64,000 nt of DNA from Denitrificimonas caeni DSM 24390 (GTDB lineage Bacteria; Pseudomonadota; Gammaproteobacteria; Pseudomonadales; Pseudomonadaceae). A program made the translations under genes and the position numbers. Location of the stretch: positions 248,001-312,000 of the forward strand of contig NZ_ATXQ01000004.1 of assembly GCF_000421765.1 (NCBI RefSeq). Direction: 5' to 3'. Under the pieces are notes generated by a model that searched no databases, had not been told where the DNA came from, and worked only from the letters and a program-made list of their open reading frames with translations. This document shows, piece by piece, positions 36,131 to 46,346 of this stretch. Numbering within the stretch: the stretch's first letter is position 1; each line of letters starts with the position of its first letter.

Positions 36131-37123
36131 TTACTGCGCTTTATCGACGGAACATTCCACTGCACCTGTTTCAGGATTGCGGTAGAAGGATAGATCATCT
36201 TGCAGCGCCAGTTCACTGGCCAATACGGTTTTTAATACCTGTTTGGCACTGTCCAGTACTGTCACTTGCGTGTCGGCGGTCAGCCATAAACCAGTTTCTA
36301 CTGTATTGCGGTTACCAAGAGAGATACCCACACCCGCATGACTGTTAATCACACAGTGATTGCCTAAGCTAAGCAGCGGCTGATTAGTGGAGCTGGACAT
36401 TGAACAGCCGCCTTGCAGTGTTGAATCAGCGCCAATCAGGACACCAGAAGCAATACAACCATCAATGGTGCTAGCGCCTTGAGTGCCGGCATTAAAGTTG
36501 ATTGAGCCTTCGTGTAGCACCACCGTACCTTCACCGACATAAGCGCCTAAGCGTACGCGTGCAGCATCGGCAATATGAATGCCTTTGGGCACTACGTAGT
36601 CGGTTAATTTAGGTAGTTTGTCGACTGAAAAGACATCGAGCATACGGCCTTTAATGCGTTCTTCCAGTTGCAGTTCGGCCACTTCATTGATATCAATCGC
36701 GCCGCGGTTAGTCCACGCCACATTCGGCAGCACGTTAAATAAATCGGTCAGATTGATTTCGTGTGGCTTACATAAGCGGTGCGAAATCAGCTGCAATTTA
36801 AGATAAGCCTCAGGCACTGATGCAGGTTGTACGTCGTGCTCGAGAATGCAGGCCACAGTAGGTTTGTGACTTTCAGCGAGTCGCACTAATAACGCGCTTT
36901 GTTCTGGCGCGATATACTTTAATGCGCTGGCTAAATCAGAGGCAGTAGCGAAATTAAAATCAATAATCTGGTTGCCACCTTGGTAACCCAAAATTGCTTT
37001 AACGCGTTCGGTAAAAACGCTGCTGGGTTGCAGTAATGGCTTAGGGAAAAATACTTCTAACCATTGATCGGTACGGTTACGGGTGCCGACGCCAAAGGCA
37101 ATGCTAAACAGAGAATGTGACAT
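36131..37123 (-). CDS. dapD: Tetrahydrodipicolinate N-succinyltransferase
   Basis: Adds a succinyl group to tetrahydrodipicolinate in lysine and meso-diaminopimelate synthesis. 330 residues; the N-terminal GVGTRNR and the left-handed beta-helix repeats (VRLGAYVGEGTVVLHEG, SINFNAGTQG) are clear, with GGCSMSSSTNQ in the active-site loop. Pseudomonas homologues are about 344 residues and usually read GGCSTMGTLSGGG here, so this protein has an altered loop and a shorter C terminus. It is followed by a terminator on the 3' side. Confidence 0.9.
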   Translation of the reverse strand: MSHSLFSIAFGVGTRNRTDQWLEVFFPKPLLQPSSVFTERVKAILGYQGGNQIIDFNFATASDLASALKYIAPEQSALLVRLAESHKPTVACILEHDVQPASVPEAYLKLQLISHRLCKPHEINLTDLFNVLPNVAWTNRGAIDINEVAELQLEERIKGRMLDVFSVDKLPKLTDYVVPKGIHIADAARVRLGAYVGEGTVVLHEGSINFNAGTQGASTIDGCIASGVLIGADSTLQGGCSMSSSTNQPLLSLGNHCVINSHAGVGISLGNRNTVETGLWLTADTQVTVLDSAKQVLKTVLASELALQDDLSFYRNPETGAVECSVDKAQ

Positions 37124-37174
37124 GAAAATTCCTTTTGCGAGAGACTGACTTAGAGCGTGTTATGAGTATAGCGC

Positions 37175-37528
37175 TTACTCAGTAAAAGCGTTTTGATACA
37201 ACTCAGGCTTAAAGCCTATAACTGTACGCTGACCTAAATCCAGTACCGGACGCTTGATCATGGATGGTTGTGCCAGCATCAAGGCAATGGCTTTAGTTTG
37301 ATCAAGATCGGCTTTGCTGGCGTCATCGAGTTTACGGAAAGTTGTTCCTGCACGATTAAGAATTTTTTCCCAGCCGTGCTCGTTACACCACTGTTCTAAA
37401 TGTGCTTGATCAATACCTGCGCTTTTGTAGTCATGAAAGTTATAGGCTTTGCCTTGCTCGTCCAGCCAAGTGCGGGCTTTCTTCATGGTGTCGCAGGCTT
37501 TGATGCCATATAGGGTTAAAGCACTCAT
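37175..37528 (-). CDS. ArsC/Spx family protein (YffB-like)
   Basis: 117 residues with a thioredoxin-like ArsC fold. LYGIKACDTMKKARTWL has a single Cys in the CDTMKK active loop (the family usually has CxxxR/K). The family gene YffB reduces with glutathione, but the true substrate is not known. AGGAGG precedes the start. In Pseudomonas this gene sits beside dapD, as here. Confidence 0.88.
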   Translation of the reverse strand: MSALTLYGIKACDTMKKARTWLDEQGKAYNFHDYKSAGIDQAHLEQWCNEHGWEKILNRAGTTFRKLDDASKADLDQTKAIALMLAQPSMIKRPVLDLGQRTVIGFKPELYQNAFTE

Positions 37529-37547
37529 ACAGGCCTCCTGGCAGTCT

Positions 37548-37715
37548 TTAATTTATTGCTAAACTGACGCGATAAACAATCGAACCAAACATGCACACCA
37601 TGCCAAACATCAAGAGCGCGATGCCCCAAGAACGTGCGCGCCAGTTGTAGCCAAAGGCTAAACAAAACATGCCGATGGTGATCAGTGTCGTCATGACGTT
37701 AAGTGGATTGTCCAT
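37548..37715 (-). CDS. Small conserved membrane protein
   Basis: A 55-residue peptide: MDNPLNVMTTLITIGMF, a first helix (about 6-21), a loop YNWRARSWG, and a second helix (about 31-51, LLMFGMVCMFGS). It is read on the minus strand between the ArsC-like gene and glnD, with GGAACACC upstream of the ATG. Function unknown; the two-helix pattern and the tight spacing support a real gene. Confidence 0.7.
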   Translation of the reverse strand: MDNPLNVMTTLITIGMFCLAFGYNWRARSWGIALLMFGMVCMFGSIVYRVSLAIN

Positions 37716-37727
37716 GGTGTTCCTTAT

Positions 37728-40433
37728 TTAATAAGTATTGGATAAATGGGTGACTGTACCATTGGCGCCAGTCGACAGTTGAGCAATCATGCTTTCCTGC
37801 AAGGCATGGCACAGTTCTGGGTCAGATAAAGGTTGGCCGTTGACGTCAGTGATAAAAAACACGTCTTCGATGCGCTCACCTAAAGTAATGATCTTGGCAT
37901 TAACCACTGCGAGGTTAAACTCAAGAAAAATCCCGCCAATGCGCGCCAATAAACCCGGTCGGTCAGGGGCAACCACTTCAACCACGGTATAAGGGCGCTG
38001 CGCATCATTATGAATGGTGATTTGCGGCGTAAAGGAGAAGTGCTTGAGCTGGCGCGGTACGCGGCGCTGAATGATTGCCGGATAGTTATCAGGGTTGCGT
38101 AATGCCGCGGTTAAACCTGCACGGATTTCTTGAATACGCTGATAGTCGTCGCCAATTCGATCGCCTGCGGCATCTAAAACGATATAGGTTTCGATGCTGA
38201 AGTGCCCTTTAGACGTCATGATGCGAGCATCTAAAGTGCTGAGGTCGAGTTGATCAAGGGTTGCCACGGTGACTGCAAAAAAGTCATGGCGTTGTGCGCC
38301 ATAGACAAAAATCTGGGTGCCGCCATCGTATTCGCGCTGTGTGGTTTCTCGGACTAACACCAAAGGTTCAAGGCTGCTGCCGTGTTGCAAAATCGCTTCA
38401 CTGTGCCAAACAATATCGCCGGCAGTGTGACGTAAAAAATAGTCATCGCCCAGTTGTGCCCAGAGTTGCTCAACAGCCTCAGCATCAGCACCGAGTTCAG
38501 TCAACAGACTTAATGCAGTGGCTTGACGGGTGGCAATCTGTTCGTCGCGCTCGAGTGGGTTTTCTAGGCCTCGGCGCAGCGCGCGGCGGGTTTCACTGTA
38601 GAGCTGACGCAATAATTGCGCACGCCAAGAGTTCCATAACGTGGGGTTGGTGGCATTGATGTCTGCCACAGTCAGTACGTATAGGTAGTCCAAGCGGGTT
38701 TGGTCGCCGACCAGCATGGCAAAGCTGTAAATTTCTTCGGGATCAGAGATGTCTTTACGCTGCGCAGTCACTGACATGACCAAGTGACTACGCACCAGCC
38801 AAGTGATTAGGCGGGTGTCCCAAGAGGGTAGTTTGTGCAGTTTGCAAAACTCTTCGGCAATATCTGCGCCGAGTAGCGAGTGATTACCGCCACGGCCTTT
38901 ACCAATGTCATGGAATAAACCGGCCAAATAAATCAGCTCAGGTTTCGGCAGGCGACCAATCACGGCGCTGGCCAATGAGTATTTTTCAGCAAAGTCGGGA
39001 TGGCGCAATTTGCGCAGGTGTTTAATCAGGTTCAGAGTGTGCGCATCGACCGTATAGATATGAAATAAGTCATGCTGCATTTGCCCAACGATGCGACCAA
39101 ACTCGGGTAAATAACGGCCTAGAATCCCGTAGCGGTTCATCCGCCGTAGGTTCATGTGCACGCCTTCTTGGCTTTGGAATAACTCTAAAAACAAACGGGT
39201 GTTGCGCTCATCATGGCGAAACTCATCATCAATTAAATGACGATGATCGCGAAGTAGGCGAATGGTTTTCGAGCGTACACCTTTGATTTCTGGATGCTGC
39301 GCAAGCAATACGAAAATTTCTAAGATGGCCGAAGGCGTATCACTGAAAACATAAGGATTACAGGTTTCAATATAGCCACCACGGATACGAAAACGCTCAT
39401 TCAGAGGTACCGGTAACTCAACGCTGTCGCTGCGCAAAATGGTTTCTTCAAAATACTGGTTAATCAAGTCTGACAGCTGCGTGATGCCCATGATCACGCG
39501 GTAGTACTTTTGCATAAAGTGTTCAATGGCTTGCTTGTTATCATCGTCTTCATAGCCAAATAAATCAGCAATTTTGCGTTGATAATCCAGTAACAAGCGG
39601 TCTTCATTGCGACCCGCGAGCATGTGTAAGGCGTAGCGCACCTGCCATAAAAAGGCACGAGCATTGGCGAGCAAGCGGTATTCGCCTTCAGTTAAAAAGC
39701 CTGGTGCCTCTAAGCTGCTTAAAGTACGCATACCAAAGCGGCGACGGGCGACCCACATAATGGTTTGTAGATCACGTAAGCCGCCTGGAGAGCCTTTAAC
39801 GTTGGGTTCTAGGTTGTATTCGGTATCGTTGTATTTGTTGTGACGTTCGCGCTGTTCGGCAATTTTTCCGATAAAAAACTGCTCGCTGGACCACATGTAT
39901 TGTGGACCAATCTGCTCGCGCATGGCTTCCAGTAATGGCGCTTCACCCAAAACTAGACGGCTTTCGAGCAGGTTCGTCATTATGGTTAAATCATTACGTG
40001 CTTCGTCTGCGCATTGCTGCACGGTGCGCACACTGTGGCCGACTTCTAGACCGATATCCCAGAGTAAGGTCAAAAAGCTAGAGATCTGTTCATGCAGGTA
40101 TTGGTGCTCTTCGTTTTCTAGCAGAATCAGCAAGTCAATGTCGGAGTGTGGATGTAATTCAGCGCGACCATAACCGCCCACAGCCACTAAAGCGAGTTTG
40201 CAGCCACCCTGCGGACAAGACTGTAAGGACCAAGCGTGCTGCAGGAGTTGGTCAATAAACCACGCTCGCGCATGCACCAGATCATGAATGTCATTTTGAT
40301 CTAGAAAACGTTGATCGAGAACCATGCGAGCATGCTCGATGGCACTACGGAATACGGGAAGATGCTGCGGTTGCTCAGTCAGCTTGTGCTGAAACTCTTC
40401 TGGATTAAACAGTTCAAGATCCATCGGCAACAT
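37728..40433 (-). CDS. glnD: [Protein-PII] uridylyltransferase
   Basis: Senses glutamine and adds or removes UMP on PII proteins, and so controls nitrogen assimilation. 901 residues: nucleotidyltransferase domain with [17 protein letters not shown], a linker, the HD hydrolase domain ([14 protein letters not shown]), and two C-terminal ACT domains (glutamine-binding; the last is [18 protein letters not shown]). ATG 40433 is chosen because GAGG (rc, near 40446-40449) stands eight bases before it; a GTG at 40442 is also open. Same direction as map, upstream. Confidence 0.93.
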   Translation of the reverse strand: MLPMDLELFNPEEFQHKLTEQPQHLPVFRSAIEHARMVLDQRFLDQNDIHDLVHARAWFIDQLLQHAWSLQSCPQGGCKLALVAVGGYGRAELHPHSDIDLLILLENEEHQYLHEQISSFLTLLWDIGLEVGHSVRTVQQCADEARNDLTIMTNLLESRLVLGEAPLLEAMREQIGPQYMWSSEQFFIGKIAEQRERHNKYNDTEYNLEPNVKGSPGGLRDLQTIMWVARRRFGMRTLSSLEAPGFLTEGEYRLLANARAFLWQVRYALHMLAGRNEDRLLLDYQRKIADLFGYEDDDNKQAIEHFMQKYYRVIMGITQLSDLINQYFEETILRSDSVELPVPLNERFRIRGGYIETCNPYVFSDTPSAILEIFVLLAQHPEIKGVRSKTIRLLRDHRHLIDDEFRHDERNTRLFLELFQSQEGVHMNLRRMNRYGILGRYLPEFGRIVGQMQHDLFHIYTVDAHTLNLIKHLRKLRHPDFAEKYSLASAVIGRLPKPELIYLAGLFHDIGKGRGGNHSLLGADIAEEFCKLHKLPSWDTRLITWLVRSHLVMSVTAQRKDISDPEEIYSFAMLVGDQTRLDYLYVLTVADINATNPTLWNSWRAQLLRQLYSETRRALRRGLENPLERDEQIATRQATALSLLTELGADAEAVEQLWAQLGDDYFLRHTAGDIVWHSEAILQHGSSLEPLVLVRETTQREYDGGTQIFVYGAQRHDFFAVTVATLDQLDLSTLDARIMTSKGHFSIETYIVLDAAGDRIGDDYQRIQEIRAGLTAALRNPDNYPAIIQRRVPRQLKHFSFTPQITIHNDAQRPYTVVEVVAPDRPGLLARIGGIFLEFNLAVVNAKIITLGERIEDVFFITDVNGQPLSDPELCHALQESMIAQLSTGANGTVTHLSNTY

Positions 40434-40536
40434 GTTCAGCACCTCGCAGAGTAGCGATTGATTTACATCTTTATAGAGCCGTGCGTTTTTTCAACGTCGA
40501 CTGTGTTGCAATACATTGTCGTCATTTTTTCATGCT

Positions 40537-40563
40537 TAAGGTGCTTGGCTGGCAAGCACCTTA
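40537..40563. other. Hairpin between map and glnD
   Basis: TAAGGTGCTTG (40537-40547) pairs perfectly with CAAGCACCTTA (40553-40563) around a five-base loop, 15 bases after the map stop on the minus strand. No T tract follows, so it may be a weak terminator or a stability element. Confidence 0.6.
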
Positions 40564-40577
40564 TAACGCTTAGCAGA

Positions 40578-41360
40578 TTAAGACGATTTGGCCGGGAAGG
40601 TTTCATCGTTACGCAAGGTGAAAATCTCATAACCATCCGCCGTTACCACCAAGGTGTGTTCCCACTGCGCGGTTAACTTGCGGTCTTTAGTGATGGCAGT
40701 CCAGCCGTCACCAAGTAGGCGCGTCTCTTTTTTACCCAAGTTGATCATCGGCTCAATGGTAAAGGTCATGCCTTCTTTGAGTTCAAGGCCAGTACCTGCT
40801 TTGCCGTAGTGCAAAATCTGTGGCTCTTCATGGAACACTGTGCCAATGCCGTGGCCGCAATATTCACGCACCACAGAGTAGCCGTTGCTTTCTGCGTGCT
40901 GCTGGATCACCGCACCAATGTCACCGAGACGTGTGCCAGGACGGACAATTTCAATGCCTTTGTACAGACATTCTTGCGTTACTTGGCACAGGCGGTTCGC
41001 CCATTCTGGGGTGTTACCCACTAAAAACATTTTGCTGGTATCGCCAAAGTAGCCGTCTTTAATCACAGTAATATCAATATTAATGATATCGCCATCTTTC
41101 AAAGGCTTGTCATTGGGAATGCCGTGGCACACCACATGGTTAATCGAGGTGCAAATCGATTTCGGGAAGCCGTTGTAATTAAGCGGCGCTGGGATGGCTT
41201 TCTGCACATTAACAATGTGGTCGTGGCAGATGGTGTTGAGCTCGTCTGTGGTCACGCCAACTTTAACGTGCTCCTCAATCATCTCGAGCACTTGCGCAGC
41301 CAAGCGGCCTGCGATGCGCATTTTCGCGATGTCGTCAGGAGTCTTAATAGAAACGGTCAT
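40578..41360 (-). CDS. map: Methionine aminopeptidase, type I
   Basis: Removes the initiator methionine from new proteins with a dinuclear metal site. 260 residues; the metal ligands Asp-Asp-His-Glu-Glu can be placed in GDIINIDITVIKDGYFGDTSKM, GHGIGTVFHEEP, and FTIEPM. Type Ia fits the absence of an insert. Same direction as glnD, 145 bases away. The start MTVSIKTPDDIAKMR agrees with the family. Confidence 0.95.
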   Translation of the reverse strand: MTVSIKTPDDIAKMRIAGRLAAQVLEMIEEHVKVGVTTDELNTICHDHIVNVQKAIPAPLNYNGFPKSICTSINHVVCHGIPNDKPLKDGDIINIDITVIKDGYFGDTSKMFLVGNTPEWANRLCQVTQECLYKGIEIVRPGTRLGDIGAVIQQHAESNGYSVVREYCGHGIGTVFHEEPQILHYGKAGTGLELKEGMTFTIEPMINLGKKETRLLGDGWTAITKDRKLTAQWEHTLVVTADGYEIFTLRNDETFPAKSS

Positions 41361-41459
41361 GCAATCCTCTAAGCGTCAATCACGCAGAAGTAAACAATAG
41401 AAGCGGTGATTCTAGCAGAATTCGATGATTCTGTGGGCGCCGCTATAACTGTTCTTGTC

Positions 41460-43487
41460 TTATTGCGCTTGGTTACGGATTAAGGCGCGTAACGCAAAAC
41501 GGTTCGGATGGCATTGCTGCGCCAACTCCAATGGTAAGGGTAAGGGTTCTGTGCAAATCCATGCCGCCAGTAGTTCAGCCGCCAGCGGCGCACTCAGTAA
41601 TCCGCGTGAGCCGTGGGCGGTGTTGACATATAAGCCTTGATGCCATGGACAAGGTTGCGTCAGTGGCAGGCGTGCATCTTTGCGCAAATCAGCATAGGTT
41701 TGGATAAACGATTGATGCTCCGCGACGGGACCAACCATCGGCAAATAATCAATGCTGGTGCAACGAAAAGCAGCATGGCCTTGCAGAGTTGCAACATCGA
41801 TGGTGTCGGTTGCGCAGTGCAGTTGAAAAGAGGGCGCAAGTTCATGCAGCAACGCCAAGTTGCTACGGTGCTCGGCTAATGTGGCTTCTTGGCTGTCATG
41901 GGCAAAGTTAAAGCTGGCACCGATAGTGTGAGTATTGTCTCGTGCTGGAGAGATGTAGCCGTTGGCACAGACCACGCAGTTAATCGATTGGCTGGCGGTT
42001 GTCGCTGGTAACTGCGTGGTTTGTCCGCGTACGCGACTCAGCGGTAAGTGTTGTGTCTGGCTAAATTGGACAACATTGGCGGCGTTGCACAGTACCACGA
42101 CTGGCGCGCTGGCAAGCAATCCGCTCTCGGTATGCACCTGCCACTGCTGGTCTACTTGAGTCAGAGTAATGGCCTGCTGGGTATTTTGGATGGTGATTAA
42201 TGGGTGCTGACTCAGTGCTTGGCATAGCGCTGGCGGATGTATCCAGCCGGCTTCAGGATAGAATAAACCGCCATTTTCCAAGATGACGCCGGCCAGTTGA
42301 CTGGCTTGTTGCGCATCAACGGGGCGCAATAGTGATGGCGCAAAGTGTGCCGCTAAGGCGTCGAGGCGTTTTTGCTCTTTATCGTTAAACGCCAACTGTA
42401 AAATGCCGCAGATATCCCAGTCGTTTTTGCTCAATATTGCGGAGGATTGATTATCTGCTTGCGCTGCACTAAGGGCCTCTAATAAACGCCGTATATAGCC
42501 GAAGCCTGAGAGAATAAAGCGTGATAAAGCAGTTTCATGCGCGGACAGCTTTAAATACAAAATACCTTGGGCGTTGCCTGACGCTTCTTGCGCGATTTTC
42601 TCGTGTTGTTCGATTAAGGTGACGCGCCAACCACGGGCGGCAAGACTGGCTGCGCAGGCACAACCGGCGATCCCTGCACCAATAATAATGGCATGCCGTT
42701 GTTCGTCGGCTAATCTGTGCTGCTGCGGACGAGCAAACCAAGGTGTGGTCGTGGTGTGGCAATGAGCGGGCTCATCGACTGGCTGAAAGGGACCGGCGAG
42801 CATTTCGCGTTTATGGCCAAAACCCTGCACACGTTGTACCGCGAAACCTGCGGCTAGTAAGCCACGCCGAACAAAGCCTGCACTGGTAAAGGTCGCCAGG
42901 GTGGTGTTGGTGCTGGCGAGCCGCGCCAACTGTGCAAAGACGTGCTCATTCCACATTTCAGGGTTTTTTGCAGGGGCAAAACCGTCGAGAAACCATGCGT
43001 CAACCTTGCCATCGAGTTGTTCGAGCATCGTTAGCGCATCGCCAATCAATAGCGTCAGGCTAATACGCCCATTGGCCAACGGGAAATGTTGAAAACCTGA
43101 GTGAATGGCGAGGTACTGTTGCATTAATTGTGCACGTAGCACGCCAAGTTCTGGCCATAGAGCCAGAGCTTGGTCTAAGTCAGCACGGCTTAAAGGGTAT
43201 TTCTCGACGCTGATAAACTGCAAGCGCGCACCAGCTGGCGCATGAGCTAAAAAACATTGCCAAGCACAGAGAAAGTTTAAGCCAGTGCCAAAGCCCGTTT
43301 CACCAATGACAAAGGTATCGCCATTGCCTAGAGCTGCAAAACGACCAGGCAGCTGGTTGTGTTGCAAAAAGACATGTTGCGATTCGGCAAGACCAGAGGC
43401 TCTAGAAAAGTACACATCATCGAACTGGCAGGACAGCGGTTGGCCGTGCTCGTCCCAGTTTAAGTGTGCGTGATCTGTGTCTGTCAT
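41460..43487 (-). CDS. mnmC: Bifunctional tRNA mnm5s2U biosynthesis protein MnmC
   Basis: Finishes the wobble-uridine modification mnm5s2U. The FAD domain converts cmnm5s2U to nm5s2U and the methyltransferase domain adds the methyl group. 675 residues: N-terminal SAM-dependent MTase (about 1-235, with GETGFGTGLNFL and DAWFLDGFAPAKNPEMW) and C-terminal FAD oxidoreductase (from about 255, GAGIAGCACAASLAARGW). ATG 43487 (MTDTDHAHLNW) is chosen over an in-frame ATG 33 bases upstream since AAAGG precedes it and homologues start there. The stand-alone unit is downstream of nothing on its strand. Confidence 0.93.
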   Translation of the reverse strand: MTDTDHAHLNWDEHGQPLSCQFDDVYFSRASGLAESQHVFLQHNQLPGRFAALGNGDTFVIGETGFGTGLNFLCAWQCFLAHAPAGARLQFISVEKYPLSRADLDQALALWPELGVLRAQLMQQYLAIHSGFQHFPLANGRISLTLLIGDALTMLEQLDGKVDAWFLDGFAPAKNPEMWNEHVFAQLARLASTNTTLATFTSAGFVRRGLLAAGFAVQRVQGFGHKREMLAGPFQPVDEPAHCHTTTTPWFARPQQHRLADEQRHAIIIGAGIAGCACAASLAARGWRVTLIEQHEKIAQEASGNAQGILYLKLSAHETALSRFILSGFGYIRRLLEALSAAQADNQSSAILSKNDWDICGILQLAFNDKEQKRLDALAAHFAPSLLRPVDAQQASQLAGVILENGGLFYPEAGWIHPPALCQALSQHPLITIQNTQQAITLTQVDQQWQVHTESGLLASAPVVVLCNAANVVQFSQTQHLPLSRVRGQTTQLPATTASQSINCVVCANGYISPARDNTHTIGASFNFAHDSQEATLAEHRSNLALLHELAPSFQLHCATDTIDVATLQGHAAFRCTSIDYLPMVGPVAEHQSFIQTYADLRKDARLPLTQPCPWHQGLYVNTAHGSRGLLSAPLAAELLAAWICTEPLPLPLELAQQCHPNRFALRALIRNQAQ

Positions 43488-43547
43488 ACGCTTGCCTTTA
43501 AAAATACAGTCGATACACATTGGGTGTTACTTGCTACTTGGTAAGAG

Positions 43548-43563
43548 CGGCATGCTTTTTGCA
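43548..43563 (+). promoter_or_regulatory. Sigma54 (-24/-12) promoter for fleSR
   Basis: CGGCATGCTTTTTGCA matches the RpoN consensus TGGCAN(6)TTGCA: GG at 43549-43550 and GC at 43561-43562, separated by exactly ten bases. It lies 61 bases upstream of fleS. In Pseudomonas aeruginosa fleSR is FleQ- and RpoN-dependent, which fits. Confidence 0.85.
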
Positions 43564-43624
43564 GAACTTGTCTTATACCCGTCAGTGATGACTGATTTTT
43601 GACGTTTTGAGTTGAGTATTTGCC

Positions 43625-44896
43625 ATGACCGCTCCGTTATCCACACCGCAGAGCTTACAAAAAACTGTAGCTGAAAATGTGCCTGTGGTTACAGAACTGC
43701 AAGCACAACTTGAGCAGTTTACCCGCTTGAGCGAACAGTTTGCAGGCTCTTTGCAATCTATGCAGACACGTTATGCGCAAGTGCAGGATGAATTAGCTCA
43801 AGTGAGTGCGCAGCGTTTGCAAGAATTGGCGGAAAAGGAGCGCTTAGCCCAGCGCTTACAACAGATTTTAGATGTGTTGCCGGGTGCGGTGGTGATTGTT
43901 GATGGACAGGGTTTGATTAAGGAGGCCAATCCAGCAGCGACAGCGCTGTTAGGTGTTCCTTTAATTGGTGTGCTTTGGCGTGAAGTGATTGTGCAGTGTT
44001 TTGTGTATCGCGCTGATGATGGTCATGAAGTGTCATTGCATAATGGTCGTCGTGTCTCGATTGCGTTGCAAGCTTTGCCCAACGAGCCGGGTCAGTTGAT
44101 TATGTTGACTGATATGACCGATACCCGTCGCTTGCAAGCAGAGCTGGCGCAGCATGAACGTTTATCAGCATTAGGCAAAATGACTGCAGCCTTAGCCCAT
44201 CAGATTCGCACGCCACTATCGGCGGCGATGTTATATGCCAGTCATTTGACTGACAACAATTTAAATCCTGAGCTGCAGCAGCGTTTTGCAGGGCGTTTGC
44301 AAGAGCGCCTGCAGGAGCTGGAGCGACAAGTACGCGATATGTTGTTGTTTGCACGTGGTCCTTTACCGCGCGAACAGCGCAGCAGTATTGCGCAATTATG
44401 GCAAGCTTTGCAGGATGCTGCTGAGCCGCATGTGCGTGAGCATAGCGTGCGCTGGCAGTGCGACGTGCCGAATGCGCAGCAGATTGGTGTGCTCTGTAAT
44501 CAGGATGTGTTGCTCGGTGCCTTGCTTAATTTAGTACATAACAGCGCGCAATCGGCGGTGCAGCCTGTGGCAATTAAAATACATGCTTATGTACGCGAAA
44601 ACCGATTACGACTGGTGGTTACAGATAACGGTGAAGGGATGAACGCCGAGCTTCTAGAGCAAGTGCAAGAATCATTTTTTTCGCGAAAAAGTAACGGCAC
44701 AGGACTGGGGTTAATGGTCGTGCGTGCGGTAGCAGAGGCGCACCAGGGACGTTTTGTTTTGCGCTCCAAACCGGGACGCGGTACCTCCGCGTTAGTCGAA
44801 TTGCCGTTGTTGTCCGACTTTTCAGTCACTGCAACTGAGTCAGATGCAGCGACTGCGGAGAATAGAGCACAGGTGTTTGCTGGAGGTTATCGATGA
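43625..44896 (+). CDS. fleS: Flagellar sensor histidine kinase FleS
   Basis: Cytoplasmic sensor kinase of the FleS-FleR pair that drives mid-late flagellar genes in Pseudomonas. 423 residues: N-terminal coiled coil (about 20-80), a PAS domain (about 80-170, VLPGAVVIVDGQGLIKEANPA), HisKA with the phosphorylated His in ALAHQIRTPLSA (His192), and HATPase with NLVHNSAQSA, DNGEGMN and GTGLGLMVV. No membrane segment is seen, as in FleS. It overlaps fleR by four bases (ATGA). An RpoN promoter lies upstream. Confidence 0.93.
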   Translation: MTAPLSTPQSLQKTVAENVPVVTELQAQLEQFTRLSEQFAGSLQSMQTRYAQVQDELAQVSAQRLQELAEKERLAQRLQQILDVLPGAVVIVDGQGLIKEANPAATALLGVPLIGVLWREVIVQCFVYRADDGHEVSLHNGRRVSIALQALPNEPGQLIMLTDMTDTRRLQAELAQHERLSALGKMTAALAHQIRTPLSAAMLYASHLTDNNLNPELQQRFAGRLQERLQELERQVRDMLLFARGPLPREQRSSIAQLWQALQDAAEPHVREHSVRWQCDVPNAQQIGVLCNQDVLLGALLNLVHNSAQSAVQPVAIKIHAYVRENRLRLVVTDNGEGMNAELLEQVQESFFSRKSNGTGLGLMVVRAVAEAHQGRFVLRSKPGRGTSALVELPLLSDFSVTATESDAATAENRAQVFAGGYR

Positions 44897-46311
44897 CTGT
44901 TCGAATTTTATTGGTTGAAGATGATCGCGCTTTGCGCGAGGCTTTAGAAGACAGTTTGGCATTAGCTGGCTACAGCTGTGTGGCGGTAGCGGATGCTGGA
45001 CAGGCTTTACGTGCGCTCAGTCAACAGGTGTTTAGCCTGATGCTCAGCGATATCAATATGCCGGGCATGGATGGTCAAGATTTGCTTCGTGAAGTGAATA
45101 CGAGAGTACCTGGCATGCCTGTCGTGTTAATGACGGCCTACGGTGATGTGCAAGGCGCTGTGCAAGCGATGCGTGAAGGTGCTGTGGATTATTTATTAAA
45201 GCCTTTTACTGCGAAAGCCTTACAGAGCGTACTTGAGCGCTACGCAGTAGGTTTGGTTGCCGATGATGAACAACCTATTGCAGAAGATATTTCAAGTCAG
45301 CAACTGTTAGCGTTGGCGACACGAGTCGCGCAAAGTGATTCTACAGTGTTGCTGACAGGAGAGTCAGGAACCGGTAAGGAAGTGCTGGCGCGCTATCTGC
45401 ATCAACAATCGCCGCGCAGTCAAAAGCCTTTTGTGGCGATTAACTGTGCAGCAATCCCTGAAAACATGTTGGAAGCTACTTTATTTGGCCATGAAAAAGG
45501 TGCCTTTACGGGTGCGGTGACTGCCCGTGCCGGTAAGTTTGAGCAGGCCAATGGCGGTACTTTATTACTGGATGAAATTTCTGAACTTCCTTTGGCGCTA
45601 CAAGCAAAGTTATTACGCGTATTGCAGGAGCGCGAAGTGGAGCGCGTTGGTGGTCGCCAGCTGATTCCTTTAGATGTGCGAGTGATTGCCACCAGCAACC
45701 GTGATTTACCGCAAGCGGTGGCTAGCGGAGAGTTTCGTGAAGATTTGTTTTATCGTATTGCAGTGTTTCCGTTAGCTTGGTTGCCGTTGCGCGAGCGGGT
45801 TGCTGATATTGTACCGTTAGCCAAACGTTTGTTGGCTGTGCATGCGAGTAAGCAAGGGCGTAAAGGTGTTCGTTTCTCTGATTGTGCACAGCGTGCTTTG
45901 CTCGGTTATGCGTGGCCAGGCAATGTGCGAGAGTTGGATAACGTGGTGCAACGTGCGCTGATTTTACAAATGGGTGAGCTGTTATCTGCGGATGATTTAG
46001 GTTTGCATGGATTTGCTTTATTGGGTCGTTCAACTGCCCCTGTTAAAGCTTCAGTTGAGTCTGTGAATGTGTCCGTTGAGCCGTCGACTGTGTCTTTTGT
46101 AGCTCCTGATGAGGTTGTGCTACCACCCGCCGCGGAGTTGGAAGATGATGTGCGTCGTCATGAGTTTCGTTTGATTGCTCAAGCATTGCAGGCTGAGCAG
46201 GGGCGGCGTGAGCGCACTGCTGAGCGTTTAGGCATTAGTCCGCGCACCTTGCGCTATAAGCTGGCACAAATGCGTGAGTTGACGGAGTTTAGTGCGTTGC
46301 TTGAAAGCTAA
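44893..46311 (+). CDS. fleR: Sigma54-dependent response regulator FleR
   Basis: NtrC-type activator of class III flagellar genes. 472 residues: receiver domain with Asp53 in LSDINMP, AAA+ domain (about 135-365) with Walker A GESGTGKE, the sigma54-contact GAFTGA loop, the switch and R-finger regions, and a C-terminal Fis-type helix-turn-helix (RTAERLGISPRTLRYKL). FleR homologues have this length. It overlaps fleS by four bases, so the pair is cotranscribed from the RpoN promoter. A bidirectional terminator follows. Confidence 0.93.
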   Translation: MTVRILLVEDDRALREALEDSLALAGYSCVAVADAGQALRALSQQVFSLMLSDINMPGMDGQDLLREVNTRVPGMPVVLMTAYGDVQGAVQAMREGAVDYLLKPFTAKALQSVLERYAVGLVADDEQPIAEDISSQQLLALATRVAQSDSTVLLTGESGTGKEVLARYLHQQSPRSQKPFVAINCAAIPENMLEATLFGHEKGAFTGAVTARAGKFEQANGGTLLLDEISELPLALQAKLLRVLQEREVERVGGRQLIPLDVRVIATSNRDLPQAVASGEFREDLFYRIAVFPLAWLPLRERVADIVPLAKRLLAVHASKQGRKGVRFSDCAQRALLGYAWPGNVRELDNVVQRALILQMGELLSADDLGLHGFALLGRSTAPVKASVESVNVSVEPSTVSFVAPDEVVLPPAAELEDDVRRHEFRLIAQALQAEQGRRERTAERLGISPRTLRYKLAQMRELTEFSALLES

Positions 46312-46346
46312 GCTTCTATATAAAACTAAACACACATGACGCGAAT

